A DNA stretch of 64,000 bases. Origin: Mucilaginibacter xinganensis. Its GTDB lineage: Bacteria; Bacteroidota; Bacteroidia; Sphingobacteriales; Sphingobacteriaceae. Shown one piece after another: positions 52,519 through 61,159 of this stretch (position 1 is the stretch's first letter; every line of letters begins with the position of its first letter). Position numbers and translations under genes: made by a program. The notes under the pieces are model-generated. The model did no database searches. It had not been told where the DNA came from and worked only from the letters and a program-made list of their open reading frames with translations. The stretch covers positions 868,001-932,000 of the forward strand of contig NZ_CP022743.1 in assembly GCF_002257585.1 (NCBI RefSeq), written 5' to 3'.

Positions 52519-53502
52519 ATGAAAAAACAACTGATGTTTTTAGCGCTTGCAGCAATTGGTTTAGCAAGTTGTAATGGTGGCTTTAACAAGGGCGAAGGAG
52601 GTTTACTATATAAAATAGTTGACGATAAATCTGGCCCAAGCATTAAAGAAGGCGATTTTATGGTGTTTAATTATACAGTAAAAAATGATGCCGACTCCGT
52701 AATGCAAAGCACATTTGAAAAAGGCCAGCCGCAGCCATTAACTATGCCAAGCCTTAAAGGCCAGCCGGCAGGAAATATCATGTCGGTATTTTCGTTGCTT
52801 AGCGAAGGGGACAGTGCTATCATCAAAATAAATATTGATACGATGACTAAAGGCCACCCAAGGCCTAAAGAATTAAAAGGTAAATACATAGTATATGTAA
52901 TAAAAATGGAAAAGGTGATAGCTAAGGGTAACCTTAGCCCTGAAGTTTTCCAGGGGCGGATACAGGCTTACCAAAAAACAATAGCTGATGCAGCGAAAGC
53001 AAAAGAGCCTGCAGCCATAAAAAAATATATTGCCGACAATAACCTTAAAGTTACCACAACTCCATCAGGTTTAAACTACGTGATTACAACACCTGGAAGC
53101 GGGCCTGTTGCTGCTGCCGGCGATACTGTAGTTGTAAATTACGTTGGTACATTTGTAAATGGCAAAGGTTTTGATACCAATATAAAATCTGAAGCGGTTA
53201 AATTAAAATTACCTGTCAGTCCGATGAATCCTTATAAACCTATTCGTTTCCCGCTTGGTGTACAAGGAATGATCCAGGGTTGGAACGAAGCATTTTTATT
53301 GTTTAACAAAGGTACAAAAGCTAAAATGGTGTTGCCTTCAAGCCTTGCTTATGGCGAACAGGGAAGCCAGATAATTGGCCCATATACCCCGCTTGTATTT
53401 GAGATTGAATTGGTTGATATTGTTCATCCAAATCCAAATGCGCCAAAGCCGGTTCAATTGCCGCCGCCGGTTGTACAATCAGAACAGCCAGTAAAGAAAT
53501 AA
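52519..53502 (+). CDS. FKBP-type peptidyl-prolyl isomerase lipoprotein
   Basis: 327-residue outer-membrane or periplasmic lipoprotein with signal peptide MKKQLMFLALAAIGLASCNG (lipobox LASC). Two FKBP-like regions: an N-terminal one (about 30-130, KIVDDKSGPSIKEGDFMVFN), which looks degenerate, and a C-terminal FKBP domain (about 180-310) with GSGPVAAAGDTVVVNYVGTF, FPLGVQGMIQGWNEAFLLFN, and KAKMVLPSSLAYGEQGSQII, with most residues lining the isomerase pocket. A proline-rich tail follows (PKPVQLPPPVVQSEQP). The next gene encodes a similar protein, likely by duplication. A terminator at 53517 lies in the gap. Confidence 0.93.
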   Translation: MKKQLMFLALAAIGLASCNGGFNKGEGGLLYKIVDDKSGPSIKEGDFMVFNYTVKNDADSVMQSTFEKGQPQPLTMPSLKGQPAGNIMSVFSLLSEGDSAIIKINIDTMTKGHPRPKELKGKYIVYVIKMEKVIAKGNLSPEVFQGRIQAYQKTIADAAKAKEPAAIKKYIADNNLKVTTTPSGLNYVITTPGSGPVAAAGDTVVVNYVGTFVNGKGFDTNIKSEAVKLKLPVSPMNPYKPIRFPLGVQGMIQGWNEAFLLFNKGTKAKMVLPSSLAYGEQGSQIIGPYTPLVFEIELVDIVHPNPNAPKPVQLPPPVVQSEQPVKK

Positions 53503-53516
53503 TTTAATATAACACC

Positions 53517-53546
53517 GCCTTCCTGTTTTACCAGGGAGGCTTTTTT
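53517..53546 (+). terminator. Terminator between the two FKBP genes
   Basis: GCCTTCCTG and CCAGGGAGGC (53517-53525 and 53531-53540) pair with one T-G pair, followed by TTTTTT. Read-through would be needed for co-transcription. Confidence 0.85.
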
Positions 53547-53553
53547 ATTTATA

Positions 53554-54498
53554 ATGAAATATATCCTATTTATTTTTGCTTCAATATTAGCAGTTAATGT
53601 TAATGCGCAGAGTGCTATGCAACGCACACCAAAAGGCGCATTGTACCAGATTTATACCCATAATACGGGCGATAAAATTAAGGAAGGTGATATCATTACA
53701 TTCCAGTACATCCAAAAGACGGATAAGGACTCGGTACTATACAGTACGTACGCCAGTGGCCGCGTTGGTCAGGCCAGGATCCAGCCTTCGCAAAATGTGG
53801 CTGATTTGATGGAAGTGTTCCCGCTGCTAGCTGTTAATGACAGCGTGTTGGTTAAAGTACCTACGGATTCCTTATTTATGGGACATGAGGACAAACGTCC
53901 GCCTTTTTTTCCTAAAGGCAGCAACCTGGATTTTACTATCAAAATTTTAAAAGCGCAATCAATGGATGCCTTTATGGGCGAAATGAAGAGCGCTGAAATT
54001 GCAGGCGCCGATAAATATATTGCGGATCATAAGCTTAACTTACAAACAACGGCAAGCGGGTTAAAATATGTAATTACCCAGCCATCAACAAAGCGGAAAC
54101 CTGTTAATGGTGATACTTTGCTGGTAAATTATACCGGCAAAGGCCTTGATGATAAAGTTTTTGATACCAGTATAGAAGCTAACGCGAAGGCTGCGGGTTT
54201 GCAGCAGGAGGGCCGTCACTACGAGCCTTTGCAGCTAGCAATTGGAGCCGGCGGAATTATTGCTGGCTGGGAAGAAGGTTTACTTTTATTGAACGAAGGT
54301 TCAAAAGCAACCTTTGTCATTCCGTCTAAACTTGCTTACGGTGAAACCGGATACCAGGGAATAGCACCATTTAGTACTTTGGTGTTTGATGTGGAACTGG
54401 TAAAAATTATACCCGCCAAACATACAGCAACGCCCGGAGCCAAAACACCGGTTAAAAAAGCTGGTTATAAAAAGAAAACCACGATAAAGAAAAATTAA
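53554..54498 (+). CDS. FKBP-type peptidyl-prolyl isomerase, exported paralogue
   Basis: 314 residues with a signal peptide (MKYILFIFASILAVNVNAQS, cleavage after NAQ), no lipobox. The same two-part layout as the preceding gene: a divergent N-terminal region (GDKIKEGDIITFQYIQKTDK) and an FKBP domain with GDTLLVNYTGKGLDDKVFDT, LAIGAGGIIAGWEEGLLLLN and KATFVIPSKLAYGETGYQGI. The C-terminal 30 residues are lysine-rich (PVKKAGYKKKTTIKKN). It should help fold exported proteins in the periplasm. The paralogue pair suggests tandem duplication followed by a change of anchoring. Confidence 0.92.
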   Translation: MKYILFIFASILAVNVNAQSAMQRTPKGALYQIYTHNTGDKIKEGDIITFQYIQKTDKDSVLYSTYASGRVGQARIQPSQNVADLMEVFPLLAVNDSVLVKVPTDSLFMGHEDKRPPFFPKGSNLDFTIKILKAQSMDAFMGEMKSAEIAGADKYIADHKLNLQTTASGLKYVITQPSTKRKPVNGDTLLVNYTGKGLDDKVFDTSIEANAKAAGLQQEGRHYEPLQLAIGAGGIIAGWEEGLLLLNEGSKATFVIPSKLAYGETGYQGIAPFSTLVFDVELVKIIPAKHTATPGAKTPVKKAGYKKKTTIKKN

Positions 54499-54500
54499 TC

Positions 54501-54537
54501 AAAAGCCTCCTCATACATCGGGAGGCTTTTTTATTTT
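54501..54537 (+). terminator. Terminator after the second FKBP gene
   Basis: AAAAGCCTCC and GGAGGCTTTT (54501-54510 and 54521-54530) with a TCATACATCG loop, then more T. The T tract merges with the tatD -7 element TATTTTTG at 54532-54539. Confidence 0.9.
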
Positions 54538-54539
54538 TG
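54532..54539 (+). promoter_or_regulatory. -7 element of tatD, leaderless layout
   Basis: TATTTTTG, exact TAnnTTTG, ends 4 bp before the tatD ATG (54544), inside the T tract of the preceding terminator. Confidence 0.5.
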
Positions 54540-54543
54540 CACT

Positions 54544-55311
54544 ATGTTACTTACCGATACGCATACCCATTTGTATTATGAAACAGATGATGCCAAAAGG
54601 AATGAGTTGGTACGGCGGTGTAAAGAAACTGGCGTAGGCCGTTTATTTTTACCCAATGTTGACGTGGCATCCATCCCGATGGCTTACGCGCTTGAGTCCG
54701 CTTTCCCCGATCTGTGTTTTCCCATGCTTGGAATGCACCCCTGCTCCGTTAAAGAAAACTGGGAGGAGGAACTAGCAATAATTGAACAGGCCATTCATCA
54801 GCATAAAATATACGCCATAGGCGAAATAGGTATCGACCTTTACTGGGACAAAACCACACTGCCGGAGCAAATACTGGCATTCAGGAAACAAATAGGCTGG
54901 GCCAAGTCATTAAAACTTCCAATCAATATCCATTGCCGCGACGCATTTAATGAAGTTTATGAGATATTGCTACAGGAAAAGGATGATGATTTGAGAGGAA
55001 TCTTCCATTGTTTTGGCGGCACACTTGAGCAGGCCAATAAATTAATTGAGCTGGATTTTTACCTGGGAATAGGCGGAGTGGTAACTTATAAAAATTCGGG
55101 ACTTGATCAGGTTGTAGCGAAAGTTGATTTAAATCATATAGTTTTAGAAACAGATTCTCCGTACCTTGCACCCGTTCCGTACCGGGGCAAACCTAATGAA
55201 AGCTCTTATTTGATTTATGTTGCCCAAAAAGTTGCTGAACTGCATCAAACAGATCTTGAAACGGTGGCCGCTATTACCACTGAAAATTCAAAAAAGGTAT
55301 TTGGTGTATGA
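54544..55311 (+). CDS. tatD: TatD-family metal-dependent hydrolase/deoxyribonuclease
   Basis: 255-residue metallo-hydrolase. It begins MLLTDTHTHLYYETDDAKRN, so HTHL is at the very N-terminus and this start must be correct. The other metal ligands are in IYAIGEIGIDLYWD (glutamate), INIHCRDAFNEVYEILL (histidine), GIFHCFGGTLEQA and VLETDSPYLAPVPYRG (aspartate). TatD proteins are 3'-5' DNases with a role in DNA repair or decay of DNA; members also act on nucleotides or N-acyl amino acids. It precedes ansA by 45 bp on the same strand and probably shares its transcript. Confidence 0.95.
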   Translation: MLLTDTHTHLYYETDDAKRNELVRRCKETGVGRLFLPNVDVASIPMAYALESAFPDLCFPMLGMHPCSVKENWEEELAIIEQAIHQHKIYAIGEIGIDLYWDKTTLPEQILAFRKQIGWAKSLKLPINIHCRDAFNEVYEILLQEKDDDLRGIFHCFGGTLEQANKLIELDFYLGIGGVVTYKNSGLDQVVAKVDLNHIVLETDSPYLAPVPYRGKPNESSYLIYVAQKVAELHQTDLETVAAITTENSKKVFGV

Positions 55312-55356
55312 ACCAATTTTTTTGATAGCTTTATTTTTTACACAACCTGAATACGC

Positions 55357-56379
55357 ATGAGCCAGATATTGATCATTTATACCGGAGGGACAATTGGTAT
55401 GATGAGCGACCCGTTAACTAAGGTGCTCAAACCGATCAATTTTGAGCAGATAATGGATAATGTGCCTGAATTAGAGAAACTTAATTGCAAAATTAAAGTA
55501 CACTCATTTGAGCAAATAATTGATTCGTCAAATATGAATCCGGCCATTTGGAGCGAATTAGCAAGCCTTATCCAGTCAAATTATGACGATGTTGATGGAT
55601 TTGTAATCCTGCACGGTTCTGATACAATGGCATTCACTGCTTCGGCACTAAGCTTTATGCTGGAGGACTTGGGCAAGCCGGTAATATTTACAGGCTCGCA
55701 GCTTCCTATCAGCGCTATTCGGACAGACGCCAAAGAAAATTTAATGACCTCTATTGAAATAGCCAAAGCCAAAAAGCACGATCGTGCGCGTGTTCCCGAG
55801 GTTTGTATCTATTTTGATTACAAGCTATTCAGGGGTAACCGCTCGTTCAAATATAATTCGTCAAAGTTCGAGGCATTCCGTTCGCCAAACTATCCTATCC
55901 TGGCCGAATCAGGCGTGCACCTTCGCTTTAGCGTAAATGATATCAGGCATCCCCAAGAAGGCGAAGGCCTGAAGGTTCATAAAAACCTGGTGAGTGATGT
56001 AGCTGTGTTGAAACTATATCCGGGCATTAGCCCTAAAGTTGTGGAAACTATCTTGACAGCAGATGTAAGGGGCATAGTAATGGAAACCTTTGGTGCAGGC
56101 AATACCACAACCGACCAATGGTTTATTGACCTGTTAAAGAACGCTATCGATAGCGGTAAAGTGATCCTGGATATCTCTCAATGCAAAGTAGGTACTGTTG
56201 AACTTGGCCGTTATGAAACCAGCAAACATCTGAAAGATGTAGGTGTAGCCAACGGTTATGATATGACCTATGAGTCCGCCGTCACCAAAATGATGTACCT
56301 GCTGGGCCAGTTCGAAAACCCACAGGATGTTAAACAGTATTTGGAAACGGATATCAGAGGTGAGATAACGGTATCGTAA
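55357..56379 (+). CDS. ansA: Type I (cytoplasmic) L-asparaginase
   Basis: Hydrolyses asparagine to aspartate and ammonia. The 340 residues start SQILIIYTGGTIGMMSDPLT, with the first nucleophile threonine in YTGGTIGM (about 8-15), and have VILHGSDTMAFTASALSFML with the second threonine of HGSDTM, plus RTDAKENLMTS. The C-terminal domain (FGAGNTTTDQWFIDLLKNAI) closes the dimer. No signal peptide, so it is the cytoplasmic type. A link to the cyanophycin genes 55 kb away is not supported; it is part of general nitrogen use. The gene is 45 bp after tatD. Confidence 0.94.
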   Translation: MSQILIIYTGGTIGMMSDPLTKVLKPINFEQIMDNVPELEKLNCKIKVHSFEQIIDSSNMNPAIWSELASLIQSNYDDVDGFVILHGSDTMAFTASALSFMLEDLGKPVIFTGSQLPISAIRTDAKENLMTSIEIAKAKKHDRARVPEVCIYFDYKLFRGNRSFKYNSSKFEAFRSPNYPILAESGVHLRFSVNDIRHPQEGEGLKVHKNLVSDVAVLKLYPGISPKVVETILTADVRGIVMETFGAGNTTTDQWFIDLLKNAIDSGKVILDISQCKVGTVELGRYETSKHLKDVGVANGYDMTYESAVTKMMYLLGQFENPQDVKQYLETDIRGEITVS

Positions 56380-56505
56380 TTATAAAAGTTTAACAGGCTA
56401 CCCACTTTGTGCCCTTAAGTTGGGGTCTATGTTTCGTAACTGGTTAAAGTTTAATTCTTTACCTTCTATTAACAAACTCCGTCAAATATTCTGGCCGATA
56501 AAGCG

Positions 56506-56513
56506 TACCTTTG
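56506..56513 (+). promoter_or_regulatory. -7 element of the KTSC-J gene
   Basis: TACCTTTG, exact TAnnTTTG, 77 bp before the ATG. No good -33 TTTG 20 bp upstream. Confidence 0.5.
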
Positions 56514-56590
56514 CAAAATTATTTTCCTGAATGGGGGCTTTTAACCGCATAGCTTTTCAATCAACGACAATAAGCAAAGATTAAAATGTT

Positions 56591-57040
56591 ATGAAAAAAA
56601 TTGTCGATTACAGGAAGCTGTTAAATGTAGGTGAAGCAGCAGAATTGCAAGAATTAAAAACCATTTACCGGGGCCTGATGAAAACCTGGCACCCTGATAA
56701 ATTTCAGGATAGCGCCGAAAGCAGGTTAGAAGCCGAGGAAAAAAGCAAAACTATAATTGAAGCATATCATTTCCTGGTGAGCATAGCACCCGAAACCCGT
56801 AATCAGTCTTTCGCGGAATATACCATTACCACAACCACTTCTAACATTTCTGATTTTGAGTATAAATCACAAGTGTTAACCGTGAGCTTTTTAGATGGTA
56901 ACACGTATGAGTATTTTGATGTTCCCAAAGAAGTCTACCGGAAATTTATAAATGCAGACTCTCCCGGCAGATTTGCCCGCAGGCATATTTTTAACAACTA
57001 CGTTTACCGCAGTACCAGTAAACTGGCAGCAACAGCATAA
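56591..57040 (+). CDS. J-domain/KTSC fusion protein
   Basis: 149-residue protein joining two small domains. Residues about 4-65 form a J domain (DYRKLLNVGEAAELQELKTI, then LMKTWHPDKFQD) with the HPD motif at 34-36 that stimulates DnaK-type chaperone ATPase. Residues about 85-145 form a KTSC-type domain (ISDFEYKSQVLTVSFLDGNT, then YEYFDVPKEVYRKFINADSP, GRFARRHIFNNY). KTSC domains are linked to some RNA- or tRNA-related proteins and are often stand-alone small proteins; the fusion to a J domain is less common. No signal peptide. It has its own promoter element and terminator. It may direct DnaK to a specific partner (inference). Confidence 0.85.
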   Translation: MKKIVDYRKLLNVGEAAELQELKTIYRGLMKTWHPDKFQDSAESRLEAEEKSKTIIEAYHFLVSIAPETRNQSFAEYTITTTTSNISDFEYKSQVLTVSFLDGNTYEYFDVPKEVYRKFINADSPGRFARRHIFNNYVYRSTSKLAATA

Positions 57041-57422
57041 GCAATAAGCGCGAAAACAGGATTTTTTGAATAACACGAATCCGGCTATTTTAAAAAGATG
57101 CCTGGTTCGTGTTTTTCATTTCTACCTGCCAATTCTTAAAATTCGATTTAAAACCCTGCTAGATCATAGAGCTACTTTTCTTCTGCTTATCTCTTTATCC
57201 GGCCGCTCAAGAACAGCTTTTAGATGGCCGTTTACTACTGCTATCACCAGATGTTCATAAAAAAATGGGTGGAAGAAGTGAAAACAAGGTCACCGAAAGG
57301 GGTTGACTTGAAGTCGTGGAGATATTGATGCGTGTTGCTTTGTTAAATTTTGTTAAATAAATTAACTGTATATCAATACTTTAATCTTATCAAACTATTT
57401 TTGAATATAACCTTAAAGGCCT
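57041..57422. other. Gap between the KTSC-J gene and the permease gene
   Basis: It contains the terminator at 57072 and then about 300 bp with no gene. A frame at 57066-57260 is only a by-product of the terminator region. TCAATACTTTAATC near 57375 is AT-rich; no clear promoter. Confidence 0.5.
57072..57117 (+). terminator. Terminator after the KTSC-J gene
   Basis: AACACGAATCCGGC (57072-57085) pairs with GCCTGGTTCGTGTT (57100-57113) with one mismatch, followed by TTTT. Confidence 0.85.
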
Positions 57423-59864
57423 ATGTTCAAAAGTTACTTAAAACTTGCCATCCGTAATCTTTGGAAACGTAAAGCAACCACTTTTATTAATGTTTTAAGC
57501 TTATCCGCAGGCTTAGCCTGTTGTGCGCTGGTGTTTCTGTTTTGCCAGCACGAACTTAGTTTTGATAACGGCTTTGATAACGGCGATGATATTTATCGTG
57601 TGACTTCTACTTTTAAAGACGGCAGCAAAGCGCCTACGGTTGGCCTGCCCTATGCAAAGTACTTAAAAAGTGAGATTCCCGAAATAGAACAGGCTACCCG
57701 TCTTGACCCAACAAACGGTGTCACCATAGTGCAGGCGCAGGGCATCGGCAATTCAACCCCTTTTGCGGAAGATTCAGGTTACTGGGTAGATCCGAATTTT
57801 TTTGAGGTGCTTTCTTTTCATTTTTTGCAAGGTGATCGTAAAACCGCTCTTGCTGCTCCAAATACTATTGTGCTTTCACAATCACTGGCACAAAAACTTT
57901 TTCGGCAAACAAATCCTGTTGGTAAAACCGTAAAGGCGGGCAGTACTACCTATGCCATTACAGGCGTTTTTAAGGAGGATTTTTTAAACCATATTCAAGC
58001 CGGTTTTTTCGCTTCAAACAACAGCGACCGTATCCGGGAGCTAATGGCTAATAACAACAGCTGGGTTGTAAATGATAATTTTTACACCTATATAAAGGTA
58101 AAGCATGGCAGTGATCCGCAGCATTTAATTGTAGAACTTAACGCCTATCTAAAAAGGCATGCCGGCGAAGAAATGAAATCCCATAGCGATTATATTACTA
58201 ATTCGGTACAGGCACTTAAAGATATTCATCTTAACTCATCAGAATTTCAGGATTACTTGGCGTATAAACAGGGTAATTTGAAATATTTATATCTTTTAGG
58301 GTCTATAGCACTGGTAATATTGTTGCTGGGTTGTATAAATTACATGAACCTAACCACAGCCCAGGCCATAAGCCGTGCGCGCGAAGTAGGTGTACGAAGG
58401 GTAATGGGTGCAGGTAAAGCAGCTATCAGGTACCAGTTTTTGATAGAAACCATGATTATTAGGTTTTGCGCGTTAGTGGTTTCTATAGGGCTGGCGTTTA
58501 CGTTTCTGCCTTTATTTAACAGTTTCACAGGGCAATCACTATCATTTTTTGCCAAAGAGAACAGCAATCTGGTTTTATGGATGATTGTGGCGGCCACGCT
58601 GACCGGGCTTTTGGCTGGTTTATATCCCGCATTTTATTTGTCGGCATTTAAGCCTGTTAAAGTATTAAAAGGAAAAATAACCGATTCTTCCGGCATGTTT
58701 AGTGTACGTAAAGTACTTATCGTATCGCAGTTCATTATTTCTACATGCCTGGTATTTGCTACCATCGTGATCTGGAACCAGCTTCATTTTATGATAAATG
58801 CAAAAACAGGGTTTGACCTTGATCAGCAGTTAGTTTTAAATCTTAACAGCGAACAGTCTCAAAAAAACAGTTCGTTACTCATGCAGGAATTAGCCAATAA
58901 TCCAAATTTTAAATCCATAACCCTTGCAAGTGCACCCCTGATTTCAGGTGATATGAACTTATACCCGGCAGAAAAAACCATAAATGAAAAACAGATTGTT
59001 TTTCTTGATTTTGCCAATGAGCATTATTTAAAAACGCTGGGTCTTGAATTGGTTGCGGGCAGCAATTTTAAACCGGAAATTTTTACCAATACCAACATGC
59101 AGGAAGATATGGAGCTGCACGATTTTGGTAAAGAGATTGTTTTAAATGAAGAAGCAGCGAAACTTTTAGGGTTTGATCCAAACAAGGCACCCGGAAAATA
59201 TGTGTCACACCTGCATAATGGTTTAGTTTACAAATATAAAATAGTGGGTATTGTAAAAAACTACCATTACTTTTCATTACATGCAACAATAGGGCCGTGC
59301 GCAATTATGAATGTAAACCCCTTGAGGTGCAATACCATTATGGCGAAAATTGAAGGTCGCCATGTTACTGCCGCCATTCAGTACGCCGCAAAAAACTGGA
59401 AACTTTTAAATCCTGACACACCATTTTCCTATGGTTTTTTAAATAATATTTTCCAGGGCGATTATGAACAGGACCAGCGGCAGCAGAAAATGATTACCAC
59501 ATTTGCCGTTATTGCCATATTTATTTCATGCCTGGGCTTGTTGGGCCTGATAACGTACTCTGTTGCGCAGAAGGCGAAGGAAATTGGGATCCGTAAAGTT
59601 ATAGGAGCAAGTGTTTTAAATGTAGTGTCACTGTTTTTAACCCAATATTTTAAACTATTACTGATAGCCAACGTTATTGCGTGGCCAATATGCTGGTATT
59701 TTATGCATAGCTGGTTGCAGGATTTTCCTTACCGGATAACTATAAGTTGGTGGATGTTCGTGATTTCTCTTTCGGCAGGCTTACTTACAGGGCTTTCCAC
59801 CATAGCATTTAAAACCATCAGGGCAGCAATGGCAAATCCGATAAAAAGTTTGAGGGCAGAGTAA
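57423..59864 (+). CDS. ABC transporter permease, FtsX/MacB type
   Basis: 813-residue inner-membrane protein of the large permease family common in Bacteroidetes. MFKSYLKLAIRNLWKRKATT then FINVLSLSAGLACCALVFLF is the N-terminal FtsX/MacB signature with TM1. A large periplasmic MacB_PCD-like domain follows (about 45-280), three TM helices (about 285-405), and AREVGVRRVMGAGKAAIRYQ lies in the FtsX domain. A second periplasmic domain runs from about 450-680, and the C-terminal FtsX copy has AKEIGIRKVIGASVLNVVSL (about 720-739). No ATPase gene is adjacent, as often with this group. Substrate unknown; possibly a stress or peptide exporter. Confidence 0.92.
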   Translation: MFKSYLKLAIRNLWKRKATTFINVLSLSAGLACCALVFLFCQHELSFDNGFDNGDDIYRVTSTFKDGSKAPTVGLPYAKYLKSEIPEIEQATRLDPTNGVTIVQAQGIGNSTPFAEDSGYWVDPNFFEVLSFHFLQGDRKTALAAPNTIVLSQSLAQKLFRQTNPVGKTVKAGSTTYAITGVFKEDFLNHIQAGFFASNNSDRIRELMANNNSWVVNDNFYTYIKVKHGSDPQHLIVELNAYLKRHAGEEMKSHSDYITNSVQALKDIHLNSSEFQDYLAYKQGNLKYLYLLGSIALVILLLGCINYMNLTTAQAISRAREVGVRRVMGAGKAAIRYQFLIETMIIRFCALVVSIGLAFTFLPLFNSFTGQSLSFFAKENSNLVLWMIVAATLTGLLAGLYPAFYLSAFKPVKVLKGKITDSSGMFSVRKVLIVSQFIISTCLVFATIVIWNQLHFMINAKTGFDLDQQLVLNLNSEQSQKNSSLLMQELANNPNFKSITLASAPLISGDMNLYPAEKTINEKQIVFLDFANEHYLKTLGLELVAGSNFKPEIFTNTNMQEDMELHDFGKEIVLNEEAAKLLGFDPNKAPGKYVSHLHNGLVYKYKIVGIVKNYHYFSLHATIGPCAIMNVNPLRCNTIMAKIEGRHVTAAIQYAAKNWKLLNPDTPFSYGFLNNIFQGDYEQDQRQQKMITTFAVIAIFISCLGLLGLITYSVAQKAKEIGIRKVIGASVLNVVSLFLTQYFKLLLIANVIAWPICWYFMHSWLQDFPYRITISWWMFVISLSAGLLTGLSTIAFKTIRAAMANPIKSLRAE

Positions 59865-59911
59865 GGTAAATATGTGTAATGGGAACAGTAAGTACCAGGG
59901 TAATTTAATAG

Positions 59912-59957
59912 AAAAGCCTCAATCTGAACCGTTAAGCCGGTTAAATTGAGGCTTTTT
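59912..59957. terminator. Bidirectional terminator between the permease and ilvE genes
   Basis: AAAAGCCTCAAT (59912-59923) and ATTGAGGCTTTT (59945-59956) form a 12-bp outer stem, with AACCG/CGGTT inside. A and T tracts on both sides allow action for both convergent genes. Confidence 0.93.
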
Positions 59958-59972
59958 ATAGAAAAGTTGTAC

Positions 59973-61040
59973 TTATAAAACCGGGTAATTCCAGTTGTGG
60001 GTATCGGTAACCCTGCCATACTTAATATTGTCAAGCTCAACTAATACTTTCTGCGAAAACTCACGTGTTTTAGGATCTGCTAAAAAATACTCTTCGCCAT
60101 TGTGGCTTATTGAACCAACCGCTGCAATGGTAGCGGCGGTGCCTGCGCCAAATGCGTCCTGTAATTTACCGGTTTTGGCACCTTCAATAATCTCAGCTAC
60201 TGAAACGCGGCGTTCCTCAACAGGCATCCCCCATTCACGGGCAAGGGTTAGTACCGTATCGCGTGTAACCCCATCCAAAATAGTATCGCGGGTTGAGGGC
60301 GTGATTAACTTGCCATCAAGTACAAACATTACGTTTGCAGCTCCCATTTCTTCAACATATTCGTGGTTCTTCGCGTCTGTCCAAATTAATTGGTCAAAGC
60401 CCTCTTCCGTTGCTTTTTTGGCCGGAAGCATGCTGCCGCCATAGTTTCCGGACGATTTTGCAAAGCCCATGCCGCCTTCGGCAGAACGTGTGTAATAGGT
60501 TTCAATTTTAACGCGTAGTGTTTTTGAGAAATAAGGGCCAACCGGGCACAACAACACCATAAATTTATAGGTGCCTGATGGGGCTACACCTAAAAAAGGA
60601 TCGGTAGCAAACATAAACGGCCTTATATATAAGGCATGATTAGCTTTTGCCGGCACCCAGTCGCGGTCAATATCAACTACTGCAGCAATGCTTTGAAGAA
60701 AAATATCCTCCGGCAAGGTTGGCATGCATAAGCGTTCTGCTGATTTATTAAAGCGGGCGGCATTTTTTTCAGGACGAAAAACAGTTACCTGTCCATCATC
60801 ATGCTTATAGGCTTTTATTCCTTCAAAAAATGATTGGCCATAATGCAGCGATGAAATGGCAGGGCTCAAGCTAATATCGCCATACGGGACTATCTGAAAA
60901 TTCTTCCATTCTCCATCGGCATAATCAGCCACAAACATGTGGTCAGAAAATATTTTACCGAAGGGTAAGTTGTTAAAATCCGTTTCCTGTAAACGGGAAT
61001 GAGTAGTCTTGGTGATCTTGATGTCCAGCGTCTCTGTCAT
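59973..61040 (-). CDS. ilvE: Branched-chain amino acid aminotransferase
   Basis: PLP enzyme for the last step of leucine, isoleucine and valine synthesis. Of 355 residues, MGFAKSSGNYGGSMLP has the PLP lysine at K195, and LIWTDAKNHEYVEEMGAANV then VMFVLDG and TPSTRDTILDGVTRDTVL match the large (class IIIb-like) branched-chain form of about 360 residues. YGQSFFEGIKAYKHDDG is the N-domain signature. It is 32 kb from the ilv-leu cluster and on the opposite strand, so its control is separate; it completes the pathway. Transcription ends at the bidirectional hairpin at 59912. Confidence 0.96.
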   Translation of the reverse strand: MTETLDIKITKTTHSRLQETDFNNLPFGKIFSDHMFVADYADGEWKNFQIVPYGDISLSPAISSLHYGQSFFEGIKAYKHDDGQVTVFRPEKNAARFNKSAERLCMPTLPEDIFLQSIAAVVDIDRDWVPAKANHALYIRPFMFATDPFLGVAPSGTYKFMVLLCPVGPYFSKTLRVKIETYYTRSAEGGMGFAKSSGNYGGSMLPAKKATEEGFDQLIWTDAKNHEYVEEMGAANVMFVLDGKLITPSTRDTILDGVTRDTVLTLAREWGMPVEERRVSVAEIIEGAKTGKLQDAFGAGTAATIAAVGSISHNGEEYFLADPKTREFSQKVLVELDNIKYGRVTDTHNWNYPVL

Positions 61041-61159
61041 GGCCTTAGTATTTATAAGTCAGAAAATGGCAAGGTAGGAAATTTTTAGCTATTGTTAGCG
61101 AGGCAATGTTCATTCTTAATGATTTAAAGGCTTTTTTACAATTGCCTTAATTTAAGCTA

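Noticed and set aside
57066..57260. 64-codon plus-strand frame after the KTSC-J gene
   Set aside because: It begins in a terminator hairpin and has no signal, motif or promoter of its own.
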